From assembly GCF_014851395.1 (NCBI RefSeq), contig NW_024040374.1, positions 24,074,772-24,138,771 of the forward strand: a stretch of 64,000 nt of DNA. Reading direction: 5' to 3'. This stretch comes from Micropterus salmoides. Taxonomy: Eukaryota; Chordata; Actinopteri; Centrarchiformes; Centrarchidae. Within the stretch, counting starts at the first letter, position 1. Each line of letters starts with the position of its first letter. Below are positions 47,334-58,870 of the stretch, in pieces. The notes under the pieces were generated by a model. It was not told the DNA's origin, ran no database searches, and saw nothing but the letters and a program-made list of their open reading frames with translations. Both the position numbers and the translations under genes were made by a program.

Positions 47334-48039
47334 TGTTCGGGATTGCCCCAGTTTCAAGTTGGGTGTCCCGAGTCCCAAAAAATATCTGTAAAACACTAAA
47401 ATGAATAATTATTTTAGAATTATTACCCAGCCCAATGTAAAAACATAAAAATGCACCTCACGTCTGAATTCAACACTGATTTGTCTGTATCTGAGTCAAT
47501 CATTGACTGTATATATTTTATAAACAGTCAAACGGGTCTTGAATCAACGTGTCATTGTCAAGGCTATTACTAGTCTATGAGTCACGGGCAAGTGTCGGAT
47601 GTGGCTCTTTCTGACATAACTTGTCAGTATGCCAACGGTTAGCTGTCATGCTAAGTCAGCCTTTCAACCAAAGAGCTCCTGGTGGCTTACTACTTCGTAA
47701 AGTACCCAGCAGCGTAATGCTGCGTAGGTGTGCTTAGTGCTGAAATAATTTGTCCCCTCATCCTGATGAAAATGCCAATGGTGCGTCATACATGTGTGTA
47801 TGCATGAACATGGGGTACGCTTAATGTTAGGGGTTTGAAAATATGGTCACCGAATACCCACCTGCAAAGAATACCAGTTGTACTGTTGAAACCAGTTATC
47901 TTGGCAAGTATTCCTTTCAATTAATACAAAAATGGTGGTTTCACTCTTATGTGAGATGATCTTACTGGAAGTCACAGCTTCACAGAATGGCCGTGAGTTC
48001 CAAGGGTGTCACTTTGTGATGAAAAGTAGTGGGGACATA
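47334..48039. other. Non-coding right flank of the DIRS element
   Basis: A/T-rich flank beginning TGTTCGGGATTGCCCCAG, with an abrupt fall in GC content compared with the element. No gene or repeat family seen. Confidence 0.6.
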
Positions 48040-48712
48040 GGGGCTCAGATTAGGGGTGGGTAGAGACACTTAGCCCGCAAGACATCATAGTACGCAATAT
48101 TAGGTTGAGAACAAGACCAAAAGATCCTTAAACACTGTTTTGAAGATATTCTCAATGCCGAGATATATGAGTGGGGGGTCTCGGGGGACCTCCCCCAGGA
48201 AATTTTGATCATTAAACACTTCTGAAACGCATTCTGGTGAACATTTCTGCACCAATTTATGGTGGAAATGTTTTTATTTATGTAAAAGGAAACACAAAAT
48301 TTAGGTGGCAGGTGACATTTCAAAATATATAAAAAAAACTAGAATGTAAGTCAGTGCAGCTCTCAGGTATTCTGTGTAGCTTTCGGATCTATTTCTCCTG
48401 TAGATCAACTTTTCTCATGTAATATCATCCCTGCTGAGGCAACACACATGCAGGCATGATTTAGTCTTCCCTCCTCTTTTGTCATGTTCACAGGGAGAGA
48501 ACAGAAAACTTGGCCAAAAAGAAACTATCAAGAAGTTGTTAAAGTTACTGACTAGTGCATGTACGTTTTTGAGTCATTTTATAATCAGTAGCTTTTTTTT
48601 TTGAGCAAATTATTCTTTAAATAGTGGTGGGGACAAATCAGCCATTTCAAAAAGTGGTGGGGACCTGTCCCCAGTGTCCCCAGTGTAAATGACACCTATG
48701 GTGAGCTCAGTC
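48040..48712 (-). repeat. GGGGAC-rich interspersed repeat, longer copy
   Basis: On the minus strand it starts GGTGTCATTTACACTGGG and GTCCCCACCACTTTTTGAAA, later CACCTGCCACCTAAATTTTG, then GGGGGAGGTCCCCCGAGACC and ends in GCGGGCTAAGTGTCTC. It aligns in order with 58558-58870 on the plus strand, which lacks the last part. Open frames on it are not conserved between copies. Confidence 0.7.
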
Positions 48713-50890
48713 ACACATCGAGGCTAGCACAATAAAATGGCATGATGCTGTGAGGGTGCTGTTGTTCTCAGCGAGCGGGTGTCCCAGTTGATAATTAGGT
48801 CAGCACATCCCTCCTGGGAGGAGAGGGCAGAGGGGACACCATAGAAACCCCTCAGCCCCCATCACAGCCAGATGAAAAGAAAACACTCCCAGTACAGGTT
48901 CCACATGTCAGGGCAAAGGGTGAAAATGTGTTTTAGATTTTCCTTCCCTCTTCTCTCTGGTCCCGTTTGATTCTGAGCTGGAAGGGAGTAACCTCTTAAG
49001 AGCTGTTATAACACCTCTCAGTCCCAGCGTTTAGGTTTGTTTCTACAGTACGATAGGGTGTGTGCATAGTGTGATGTGGTCGAGCATATCTGTTTCTTAC
49101 TTCCTTTGGGTTTTAGCTAATCCACTTCTCTAGGCTTCCTTCCCAGAACAGCGAGACCTTTCTAAAGAAAACAAGGCAGAGCAGCACCTTGGAAATCCCT
49201 CCACCTCTCTCATTAAAGATGAGGATGAAGACAAAGTTGATTTTCCTGATTCAATTTAAGCCCATGAAACTAGACCTCATCCACACCGCTCTGAGAGAAG
49301 GATGAAAAAGAGACAGCTGGAGAGAGGTGGGGATACTTAAATGAGCAAAGGTGAATCTGTTACATCACCTTGCTTCAGTTCTGACTGCAGGATATGTGGC
49401 GGGTTACAATGAGGTGAGCATTTCTGTATGTATTTGTGTGTGACAACATTTCAGGGAGATACTACCGTTTAAAGTTATTCACATATTTAAATTCAAACTG
49501 AAATCAAAATTCCTTTTTTCTGAGAAGTCAAACCTTGGTGTTTGTTTTGACCTCTGTACTTATGTGGTTCAAATGGTAAATACCAAAGAGAAAATATGTA
49601 CTTTCTTTTTTGTTATTTCTAGAAGGCATGGAAATTTGGTACCAACAGACAGTGTAGGAACTGGTAATTGGTGCAGTGTTAATAATGGGGCTATAAAGGT
49701 TTATAACGTATTCCAGTCCACAACGGAAGTCGACAATGCGTCTCCTAGGAAAGCCGGCTCTTAGATGTCAGTCATCTACCACCCAAAGGATTGAAGCTTA
49801 GTCTGTGTTTTCACTTTGTCAAAAAAAAAGGTTTCATCCTATTTTGAAAAATATGCATGATGACTGCAGTATCATCGCATTTTTTTATTTACTTACACAA
49901 AAAGAATGAGGAGAATTCAAAATTTAGTTTGAATTAAGTTGATAAGTCAAGAAGAAATCCAGTGAGATTTATTAGAGAGAAGCAGAAACCGCATGAACTT
50001 GTGTGGTTACATCCTGCACATTCATGCGTCTGCCCATGCGCATGTGCAAACACGTGCGCATGTGGTTGTGTACAACATAATGACCCACCAGCAGAATTAC
50101 ACGTCAAGGCAAATGACAGACCTGCAGAGATAAAGACTGTTCTTATGTGCATGTAATTCAAACAATAATCTGTTGCGGACTCGCTTGTCCTGCCAAGCTG
50201 GGCATCTTCTCTGTAATCACACTCCTCACGTTTGGACAGAAGAAAAAAGCAATGATTCCTGTCTTCTCCCAGGCTCTTCCTCTGTCTATATCCTTCATTA
50301 ATGATACGGGAAAAAAAACTTAATAACAGGGACTCTTAGTCTTTGAATATGTGACAAACGTGAATCAAATGTATACATTTATTGCTTAACTTGACACCCA
50401 TGGGCTTACTTAAACATCTTGGTATTGTAATCATGTGGGGTCAGATAAGCCCTAACTGAGGCCAGGCTGTATTTTCCATCCTCCTTCTGTAGGCCTATAA
50501 ACCAACAGTGTCATCTGTGCAAGTACTGAGTGTGTAAGATTTTAACGTCTTCCTCTGACACACGAGTGTGAGTGTCAGCTCTGTGGGCAGCGGTGTATTT
50601 GTCTCTGTCAGCAGCCCTTCAGCGCCAGCAAGGATCAAAAAACCTGGAATAACAATCCAGGAAACCAAACATGTTCAAACTGACCGACGTCGACAGTTTG
50701 AGCTGGCAGAGAAAGTGAATGAGAAATATATTCTTGTCTTGCGTTGGAAAGAGTGTTTAAAAAAGGAGAAACTGAATCATAGGTATTGGACAATCACAGA
50801 GTAAAGAAAGACTATTTCTCCTGAAAATACTACTAATATTGATGACAGTGCAAAATACCCGAGAAGCAGTTCTCTGTGCAGTTGTTTCTT
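48713..50890. other. Non-coding stretch, no gene seen
   Basis: No microsatellite above 20 bases, no repeat recognised, and no splice-bounded open frame that looks coding. A CACATGCGCATGTG-like alternating patch lies at about 50030-50065. Confidence 0.5.
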
Positions 50891-51260
50891 AACCAGGTGC
50901 CGTTGTGAATCACTGTCAGTGGTATCTGCTTACTGGAAGAGTATGTGGGTCTTACTACTTCACACACCAAAAACAGTGTATCCTCTTTTAAATTATTCAG
51001 TAAGCGGCAGCATAAATAGGCAGTCAGTAAAAATGAACTGAATGTAATTGAATGTAAAAGTGTACATTCAGCCTCACATCACCTCAGATCAGAGTTGGAG
51101 GGAGTAAAAGTGTCAGTGTGAATGTTTTAAAGCAACGGCTGGCCGTAGTTCCCCTTAAAAGAGGGGATTGCAGTAGACAGAAAGTGTGTTTTCACAAGTC
51201 AAACATGAGACTTTTCCCTCTCATCTCACCCTACCAGCTGTGTTTTTGTTGTCTTCTCCT
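50891..51260 (+). repeat. Local duplication, unit X copy 1
   Basis: About 370 bases repeated in direct orientation at 53191-53529, with the start offset exactly 2300. Shared long stretches include GAATCACTGTCAGTGGTATC, GCTTACTGGAAGAGTATGTG and GCAGCATAAATAGGCAGTC. Copy 1 has extra bases at about 51046-51058. No shared open reading frame, so it is not an obvious exon duplication. Confidence 0.9.
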
Positions 51261-52389
51261 CATTTTCTGTCTTTCTTTTCATTTCAGAATAAGCGCTGAC
51301 AGGGTCTTTCATACACTGTAGAAGCGTCTCTTTCTTCAGGCTCTTTGACTATTGTTCACTTTGAGTCGAAATGTCAAAGCCTTTATGTGCAGACAATATA
51401 TGCGTGAACCATATTTAAGACCTTACACACTGTGTAACACACGCCATTCTTTGCTCTGGTTTGGATTGTGTGTGTCTACATCATGTAAAATAAACAATGT
51501 TGTGTGACTAATTCAGCGAAATGTATTGTGCAGATGTGTCTACACTGGATGAAAACCTGTAGTCAACATGCACATATCTGCTTGAACCCCGCCACGTCCT
51601 AAACTCTAGACCTCCCCATACACCCCCATCGGCCTCTCTGGGGAGCCAATTCAGGCAGCCTGGCTCCAGTGTTCTGCACTAAGAGCCAGGGGGTCTCCAT
51701 GGACGGCATACCCAAACCGTGAGTCTCTCCCGGAGGCACAGGTACACTCATTGCCCTGGAATCACAGCGGAGGAAGCGGGTCACGTGTGGTCATAAACAT
51801 GGTACGAGCACAATTAATGAGTCACAGTAAATCCCTAGTCTTGGCTGACATTCTGTGTTGTTCTGTGGAAACTAAGGCAGGAAAGTTATTGTGGAGAAGA
51901 GGAGGGAAAGGTCTCTCTCCTTACTTCTTGACTCGCTCATTATCTATGTGCACTCTCTGTGCCTCTTCTAAATCTCTACATAAACATGACCTGCAGTAAT
52001 AAGAGCCTCACCTGAACCTAGAGGGAAATTAGAGTTATAGAAAAAAAAGGTGAAGTTGTAGCAGTGTGACTTACAGTCATTAACAAAGTTAATACAACAA
52101 AAGGCTGCCAAAACCTCATTTCATGCTTAATACATGTTTCTCAGAATCCATCTCCACAAAAGCCTTGCTCCCAAGACACAAGCATTTCCCTTATGTAGCT
52201 TTGAAATTAGATAAAGTCTTTTCTTCCACACTATCTATTCTACATCTGCCTCTTGTAGTACTTAATTGAAGTTACTGTATATCAGATTTGTAATCAGTGA
52301 AATATTCACATTTTTAGGCTGCACCATTACAAGAAATGGAAAATTAGATGTTTTTTGCAACATTTTATAGACATGGCTTTGTTACTTGT
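51261..52389. other. Non-coding stretch between duplicated units
   Basis: Plain sequence. A TTTTCATTTCAG at about 51276-51287 is acceptor-like, but the following bases have early stops in all frames. No gene is supported. Confidence 0.5.
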
Positions 52390-52485
52390 TGTTGTGCTTT
52401 TACAGTGTAAAGCACCTTAGTCCACCTCTGTTGTTTTAAGTGTGTTATATTAATAAAGTTGATATTGATATTGATAGTTTTACAC
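52390..52485 (+). repeat. LINE-type 3' tail with short repeat
   Basis: GTAAAGCACCTTAGTCCACC, then GTGTTATATTAATAAAGTTG followed by (GATATT)n. This layout (AAAGCAC, an ATATTAATAAAGTT phrase, short tandem end) is typical of the 3' end of fish non-LTR elements. Nothing of the coding part remains. Confidence 0.55.
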
Positions 52486-52559
52486 TCTTAGGTTACCTGA
52501 TTTCAATGCTCAACTAATATTTCAACGATTTTAGCTATGCTAGCGGCACAGTGCTTAGG

Positions 52560-52975
52560 GATGACGAAGTCAGACTGTCTGTCCACCACTTTGGTCGGGA
52601 CAGAAATATCTCAACAATATGCGTTTGATGGACTGACATGAAATTTTATATCCATGGTCCCCAGAGGGTGAACCATAATGAAGTTCATGATCCCCAGACT
52701 TTTCCTCTAGCAAAAAAAGCAAGTTAGTTTTCACTTTACTGAGTGTATAGGAACAAAACCTCATTCAGCCATTCATGGTTCCCAGAGGATGAAGCCTTTG
52801 TTGATCCCCTGACTTTCCTCCTCGCCATGAGGTTGACATTTGGGGATCTGAGTAAAATGCATCTATTGTATGGACTGCAAAAACATTTAGCACACATTTG
52901 GAGCATGACATGACATGTGAGCATGTTAGCCTGCTGATTTAGCTCAAAGCACCGCTGTGCCAAAGTCATTTGTAG
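52560..52975 (+). repeat. Interspersed repeat family M, copy 5
   Basis: Contains TGTCCACCACTTTGGTCGGG, CATGGTCCCCAGAGGGTG, a second diverged TCATGGTTCCCAGAGGATG with TTGATCCCCTGACTTTCC, and GAGCATGTTAGCCTGCTGAT with TTTAGCTCAAAGCACCGC. The CCCAGAGG segment occurs twice, so it may be two overlapping copies or a tandem repeat within the family. Confidence 0.7.
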
Positions 52976-53052
52976 TTTGATATGACAAGTTTAGCATGTT
53001 TTGTAACTTTGTGTTGTGATGCATTTCAGTACTGCATTTCATAAAGTCTTTT

Positions 53053-53674
53053 AGTTTTGAACCTCTTCAGTAGAAAATGTTTCAGATGACTTGCTGCTTA
53101 TGAATGATTTGTTATAACTTATTTGTAAAAAAATAAATAAAAAAAAATTTAAAAAAAGTATATCGATGACTGAACAAAATACCCAAGATTAACCAACTGC
53201 CGTTGTGAATCACTGTCAGTGGTATCTGCTTACTGGAAGAGTATGTGGGTCTTACTACTTCACACACCAAAAACAGAGTATCCTCTTTTAAATTATTCAG
53301 TAAACTGCAGCATAAATAGGCAGTCAGTAAAAATGAACTGAATGTAAAAGTGTACATTCAGCCTCACATCACCTCAGATCAGAGTTGGAGGGAGTAAAAG
53401 TGTCAGTGTGAATGTATTAAAGCAACAGCTGGCCGTAGTTCCCCGTACAAGAGGGGACTGCAATAGACAAAAAGCGTGTTTTTACAAGTCAATCTCACAC
53501 TACCAGCTGTGTTTTTGATGTCTTCTCCTTGAGTTTTGAACCTCTTCAGTGGAAAATGTTTTTTAGACGACCCCTGCTTATGAATGATTTATTATAACTT
53601 ATTTGTAAAAAAAACAAAAACAAAAACAAACAAACAGTGCAACCTCTTTTAAATTATTCAGTAAGATACAGCAT
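53053..53674 (+). repeat. Tandem duplication mosaic (units A and X)
   Basis: Unit A at 53053-53131 (AGTTTTGAACCTCTTCAGTA..TTATAACTTATTTGTAAA) recurs at 53531-53609. Unit X at 53191-53529 recurs as a short stub, 53635-53674 (ACCTCTTTTAAATTATTCAG). The order A-X-A-x means a block of 478 bases was tandemly copied and the second X truncated. The A/X junctions are A-rich runs. Confidence 0.85.
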
Positions 53675-54889
53675 TTTTTTGCTGCTTAATGGAAATTCAT
53701 CACTGTCCACTCAACATATGTGTCCACCTAGCTGTGCAACATCCACTATAACATGCACTGTATGTTAAATGGTACCTGGTATAGATTAATATTAATAAGA
53801 TAGCAACGGTTAGCACTTTTACTCACTAACAATAAATGCTAACAACTTGAGCCAGTCTTCACCACTGCAGCTATGTTCATTCCCCTCTGTAGGCTTCTGT
53901 TTTCTTCTCACTGTCACAGATTCATTTGCGAATTGCCCTGTTAGAGACCCACAGGCCACTTACAGCCTGTTGCCCTCTGACCTCAGGGAGGGGTTAAGTA
54001 TGGGAATGAGAGGCTCACAAAGAAGCTAAGGGTTAATTGTAGTCCCTCTTAGAAGTAATCGCCAACATCGCCCACTCTTAGTACCCCTCCACTGCCTCCC
54101 AGCACACACACACACACAGCTACAGCAATCTAGCTCTCTATCATCTGCAGTGTCCCTTCATATCCTGGCCTGCAGGCAAACAGCCCCCCTTTTTATGTAG
54201 ACAGATAGATGCTCAGCTTGTTTCCTGCTACATATTTAGCATTCCACAGAGCACCAGAAGGTCAGGCCTTCCCCAAGCCTCTCTCCCCAACACTTGATGT
54301 GGACTGTACCCCTGGGTCACCCAAACACACAACCGGTTCATAGTCTAAGCCATTCATACATCCTCACTGGAATGAATACAGCAGGGACCCAGCACCCTCT
54401 ACTACTCTGTTGTAGCCCAGCTATCTGCAGGAAGAGGAATGTTAATTGGAGTGGAATTTTCCTTGTGTTATCAGGCTTGACTCATATTTTCTTGAACAGT
54501 TGCAGTTTCTTATCCTATTTGAGCTTTTCATTTGAAGGACAGTGTGGCACTGGCATGTATGTGTGTGTGCATTCATGTGAGGCAAACTGGATGCGATAAG
54601 AGGACTGGATTTGGCACAGCAAGGGGGCAAAATAGAGAGACAGAGGAAAGCCGGGTTGGAATAGGAGGGTAATTGGCTGAGATGAAAAATGAGAGTCCTT
54701 GACCTTTTGTTACCTCCAGGGACGGCTGATAGGATGAGAGCCTATTCAATCGCCCCATCCCTGTGCCACTCCCTCACCCATAAAGATCTTTAACTACAGG
54801 GATGGAGGACAGGAGGGATGAAGGTAAAGAAAGGCAGTGGAGCTCAGTGGGGGAGATACTTGCTAGCTCTTGGGTGTGGTGGTCATTTT

Positions 54890-54931
<42 letters not shown>

Positions 54932-56764
54932 TCAGGGTCTCAGCTGTCTCAGCCTCCATTAGTCTCTAATAGGGCTGTCACTCTGGGCTTTTAACTGCTT
55001 GTTAGCATGGCAGACAACCAACAAACCCACTGCACCTTGCTTTCTACGCACCCAGTCCCAATCCCACAGATGTCCCCATTAGCATTGCTCCCCACCCACT
55101 CACTCATCCACGTCTCTGCACTTTGTGTGCAAAAATACACAAGCCTGCTACCTCAACCGCAACACCTAGGGGGAAAAAGATTTGACAGCGCTGCATTCTT
55201 TGGAGCAGCTACACGCAGGCTGGGTAATCTGATGTCTAATAGAGTTTTAGCGGGAATTCCCCAGCGTCCGCAGTATGACCTGCTGTGTCTGTGTGCAGCG
55301 TGGTGACAGGTGTGTCCGTTAATTAAAGCTCAGAGCTAATGACAGGGCAGCAGACCTGAAGCCTAGCTGAAAAGAAAAGGGGCCTTGGGGAATTGCACTT
55401 TGAGACTGAAATCTTCATTGTTGACAAATGAATATGAACTGTGTTCAGTTAATTAAAACAAAAAGTTATGTTAAATGTATGGTTGTTGCCACTGAAACTA
55501 CTGAGCAAGGTATTCCTTAACTCAGAAGGACATAGCTGCTATAGCTGGCAGGTAAATTACCATCATTAGCTCAATAGAGCACCAAAAGAAAAAGTCTGAA
55601 CTTTTGTGGTTTAGACTGTCGGAAAGTTGCAGCACATGATAAAGTAAAATTCTTCACATTCAGCTCTGCTGTGGCAGACACTGGCAACAAAATTAAAAAC
55701 AAAAATGAACTGGATAAGCAGATATGGACTAGTCAGGAAAGGGGACAGCTTGGATACATGGGTAGGGAATTAAAGAAGAAAAAGGGAAGGATTGAACCCG
55801 AGAGAGCAGGCAGCTGTGAGGAGGTGCAGTTTGTCCTTGTTAAACTCGCAGCCATATGGTCAGCATCTGAGCTGGTTCTGGAGGTGATTTTTATAGTTGC
55901 TTTTATAGCTTGGCGAGCTTGCGCTGCTCCAACGAGAGAGTGCCTGCCTACCTGCCAGTGCACGACCATTCAGTTGATGGGGAGAAATGAACAAGAATAA
56001 TGTCCTGAACTTTATTCTACATTTGGAATATTAAAAAGAACCAAGATCCTACGCCTTAAAAAAGAGATCAGTTAGGACATACTTTTGGGGCTGCTCCCCT
56101 TTTGTCTTTTCTGTATTTGCTACGTTTTCTGTCCCCTACTCTATCCATCATCCATCCCCCCCAGACCTTTTTGCACTGTTAAAGGTTCATGGTGAAACAA
56201 AAACAAACAGTTATGTCTTTCCACACCCTGATGGATAATATATTATGCTACAATATTGGTGAATGAAAGACCTGTGCAGTGGTCACTAGTCACTGTCGAG
56301 GAACATATCACTTTAGCTTTCACCAAAAACAAGGTCACAAGGTTTCAGTATGCAGTGGTTCCCCATCACATGTACCCATTAAAATCAATGAAAAACGCTT
56401 CCCAAATCATTATGCTTGATAAAAACCATGATTAACCCATTTTTAAGATAAGCAGCTCATGCTTGACTACGTGCACATGCAAAAACAATTGCGATCATTT
56501 TTTCTTCTCTAAACAGCAGAAGAAAGAGCGTTCCTTCTAAGTGAAACCACACTATGGGAACCTGTCTTCATTCATACTCACACACATACATTACATCTGC
56601 ATGCAGCCTAATTTCTTTTCATCTTTTCTCACAAAGTTCATTAGGTTTGCTGCCGTTGTTGTTTTAGTTGCCAAGCCTCTCTACTAAATTGCATTTCTCA
56701 GGCATTTCTCTCAACGATTGAACTGGAAATATGAAGGGGATCAAGTTTCCACTGAGCGGAATTG
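53675..56764. other. Non-coding stretch with a GT tract at 54891-54930
   Basis: No supported gene. The open frames 55007-55306 and 55671-56000 lack splice flanks and resemble chance ORFs. Confidence 0.5.
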
Positions 56765-56793
56765 GTGTGTGTGTGTGTGTGTGCATGTGTGTG

Positions 56794-56864
<71 letters not shown>

Positions 56865-56887
56865 GTGTGTGTGTGTGCATGTGTGTG

Positions 56888-56985
<98 letters not shown>
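56765..56985. repeat. Very long GT microsatellite with GCGT/GCAT interruptions
   Basis: 221 bases with regularly spaced GC substitutions in the first 130 bases and pure GT for the last 90. Several long open frames on both strands here are Cys-Val or His-Thr artefacts. The pure 3' half is probably the actively length-changing part. Confidence 0.97.
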
Positions 56986-56986
<1 letters not shown>

Positions 56987-58557
56987 CTAAATGGGGGTTT
57001 CTCATCCTTTGTGAGACTCTTTTGTGGACAGACAGATGCTCCACAGTCTACACACATATGGTGAGGCATGCTGAGATCTTGTGATTTTCTTTTTGCCAGT
57101 TTGGTAAAACTGGTCAGCATTTGAAAATGATAACTGAAACCAAGATAACTGCTTAGAAAACCCTCCCATCTAACTCAACAATAAATAATAATGCTAAGGA
57201 AAGAATGATTTTACCTGATGCTGCAAAGGTTTCTCTTTTCTGTTCCTCCTCTTTTCAGGCTAAGGTGTGTCCAGGGAGAAAGCAAAGTGAATATTCATAT
57301 TGTAGATCTTTCAAATTTTTACCACTGGACCACTGAGAAGTCTGTGTTGATTCGCCAACACGACAAAATAGGTCGATTGCCAATGAGTCCCCATAACGTC
57401 ATACTTGACAGTTTTTTGGACTTTTGGACAGAAAGTACCAACGACAGGCGTACCGGACCTTGAGTATGTTGCATAACTCACTTGATGTTAAACATGTGGT
57501 TAACGTTGTGAAATGTTTGGCAGTTTGGTTAGGTTAAGGCAACAACACTATTCCGTTATGGTTATGGCCACAAGAGGTTCCTCCCTAACAATAAATGTAA
57601 ATTTGGGTCGTAATAAGCTGCTTGAACAAACGACCAATACAGTTGTTTGTGAGGACGGGCTGTGATTAGCTCCAATTAGCCAATGTGACGATCATACAGA
57701 GGTTAGCTGTAAGTACCTGACAATATATGTACCAACTGTGTTTCTGTCTGTGTCCAGCTCAGCCTCTGACTTAACTCAAAGCTCAGGATCTTGGCCTCAG
57801 TTTGCACTGTCCCAAGCAAATTGCGTGTTTGTGTCTTTCCATTAAGTGCTTTTCCATTCACCTGTGTTTATTTTCAATTTGTGAGTGGAAACAGGATTTA
57901 AAAAATGTAATCGCAAAAGACGAGGCGAGTTGGTGTATCAATAAAAACAAAATGCAACAAAGTGCAGCAGAAACAGACTTAATCAATAAGTTATGACATA
58001 TATAAAGTCATTGAAGAAGTGACAACTCTCCTGCTACTATCATCAGATATTGTCTTGGCAAACTAGAGAGTAAGCTGTATGTCCGTGGGCAATTCATTTA
58101 ATGTTACCTGAGACACAAATCATGGCTGTAACGGCTGGGATAGTGTTGTGTGGCGGGGTGTAGGGCACTTTGTTTCCTATTAACAGAGCCAGGACTGAGT
58201 ACAAACACTGGATTTATTTTCAGTGCACACAGAACAGACAGCCAGCGGACTGTGAAGAGATATTCGCTGGATTAGCACCAACTGTTTATCTCAGTGCACT
58301 AGTCTTGTCATGGTAATGGAATTTCTAACTTCGATACAATACATTGAAAAATATCGATATTCAATACCACGGGGGGAAATACACAACCTTGATTAAATGA
58401 CTAAATATAATTACTAAATAATTAATCAACTAATCTTAAAAACTAAGTGAAGTTAACAGTACTGTGTTTCAAGCAGAACAGCACCAGTTAATTTACTTCT
58501 GACTGAAGTCGAAAAAAATGCAGCAACCATGGGCCATCACTGCATCTACCCAAAATG
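56986..58557. other. Non-coding stretch, no gene seen
   Basis: An acceptor-like CTCCTCTTTTCAG at 57247-57259 is followed within 6 bases by a GTGTGT, too short to be an exon. A block at about 58310-58370 (AAAAATATCGATATTCAATACC) may be part of an old repeat. Confidence 0.5.
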
Positions 58558-58870
58558 AGGTAGGTATCATTTACACTAGGGACGCTTGCAATGTGTCCCC
58601 ACCACTTTTGAAAGGTTGATTTTGTCTTGATCACTTTTTGAAAGCATTTATTAAAAATGTTCTGAAAAATACAGCTGAAAGGTTTATTTGCATAATAAGA
58701 AATAATGCCATGCACTGTAAATATAGAAGAAACAAATGTGCATTGTCCAAAAATGGCACTTGCCAATAACTGAATTATATTCCTTTATATTCTGAATTTT
58801 CACCTGCCACCTGAATTTTGTGTTTCTCCAGAATGTAGGACATTAAGTGTTTAATCCTCAAAATTTGCAT
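58558..58870 (+). repeat. GGGGAC-rich interspersed repeat, shorter copy
   Basis: Starts AGGTAGGTATCATTTACAC with GTCCCCACCACTTTTGAAAG and later TTCACCTGCCACCTGAATTT, in the same order as the minus strand of 48712 down to about 48230, then stops. Confidence 0.7.

Noticed and set aside
56664..57120. Several 100-140-codon frames on both strands
   Set aside because: Dinucleotide repeats of even unit length keep frames open and give Cys-Val or His-Thr polymers.
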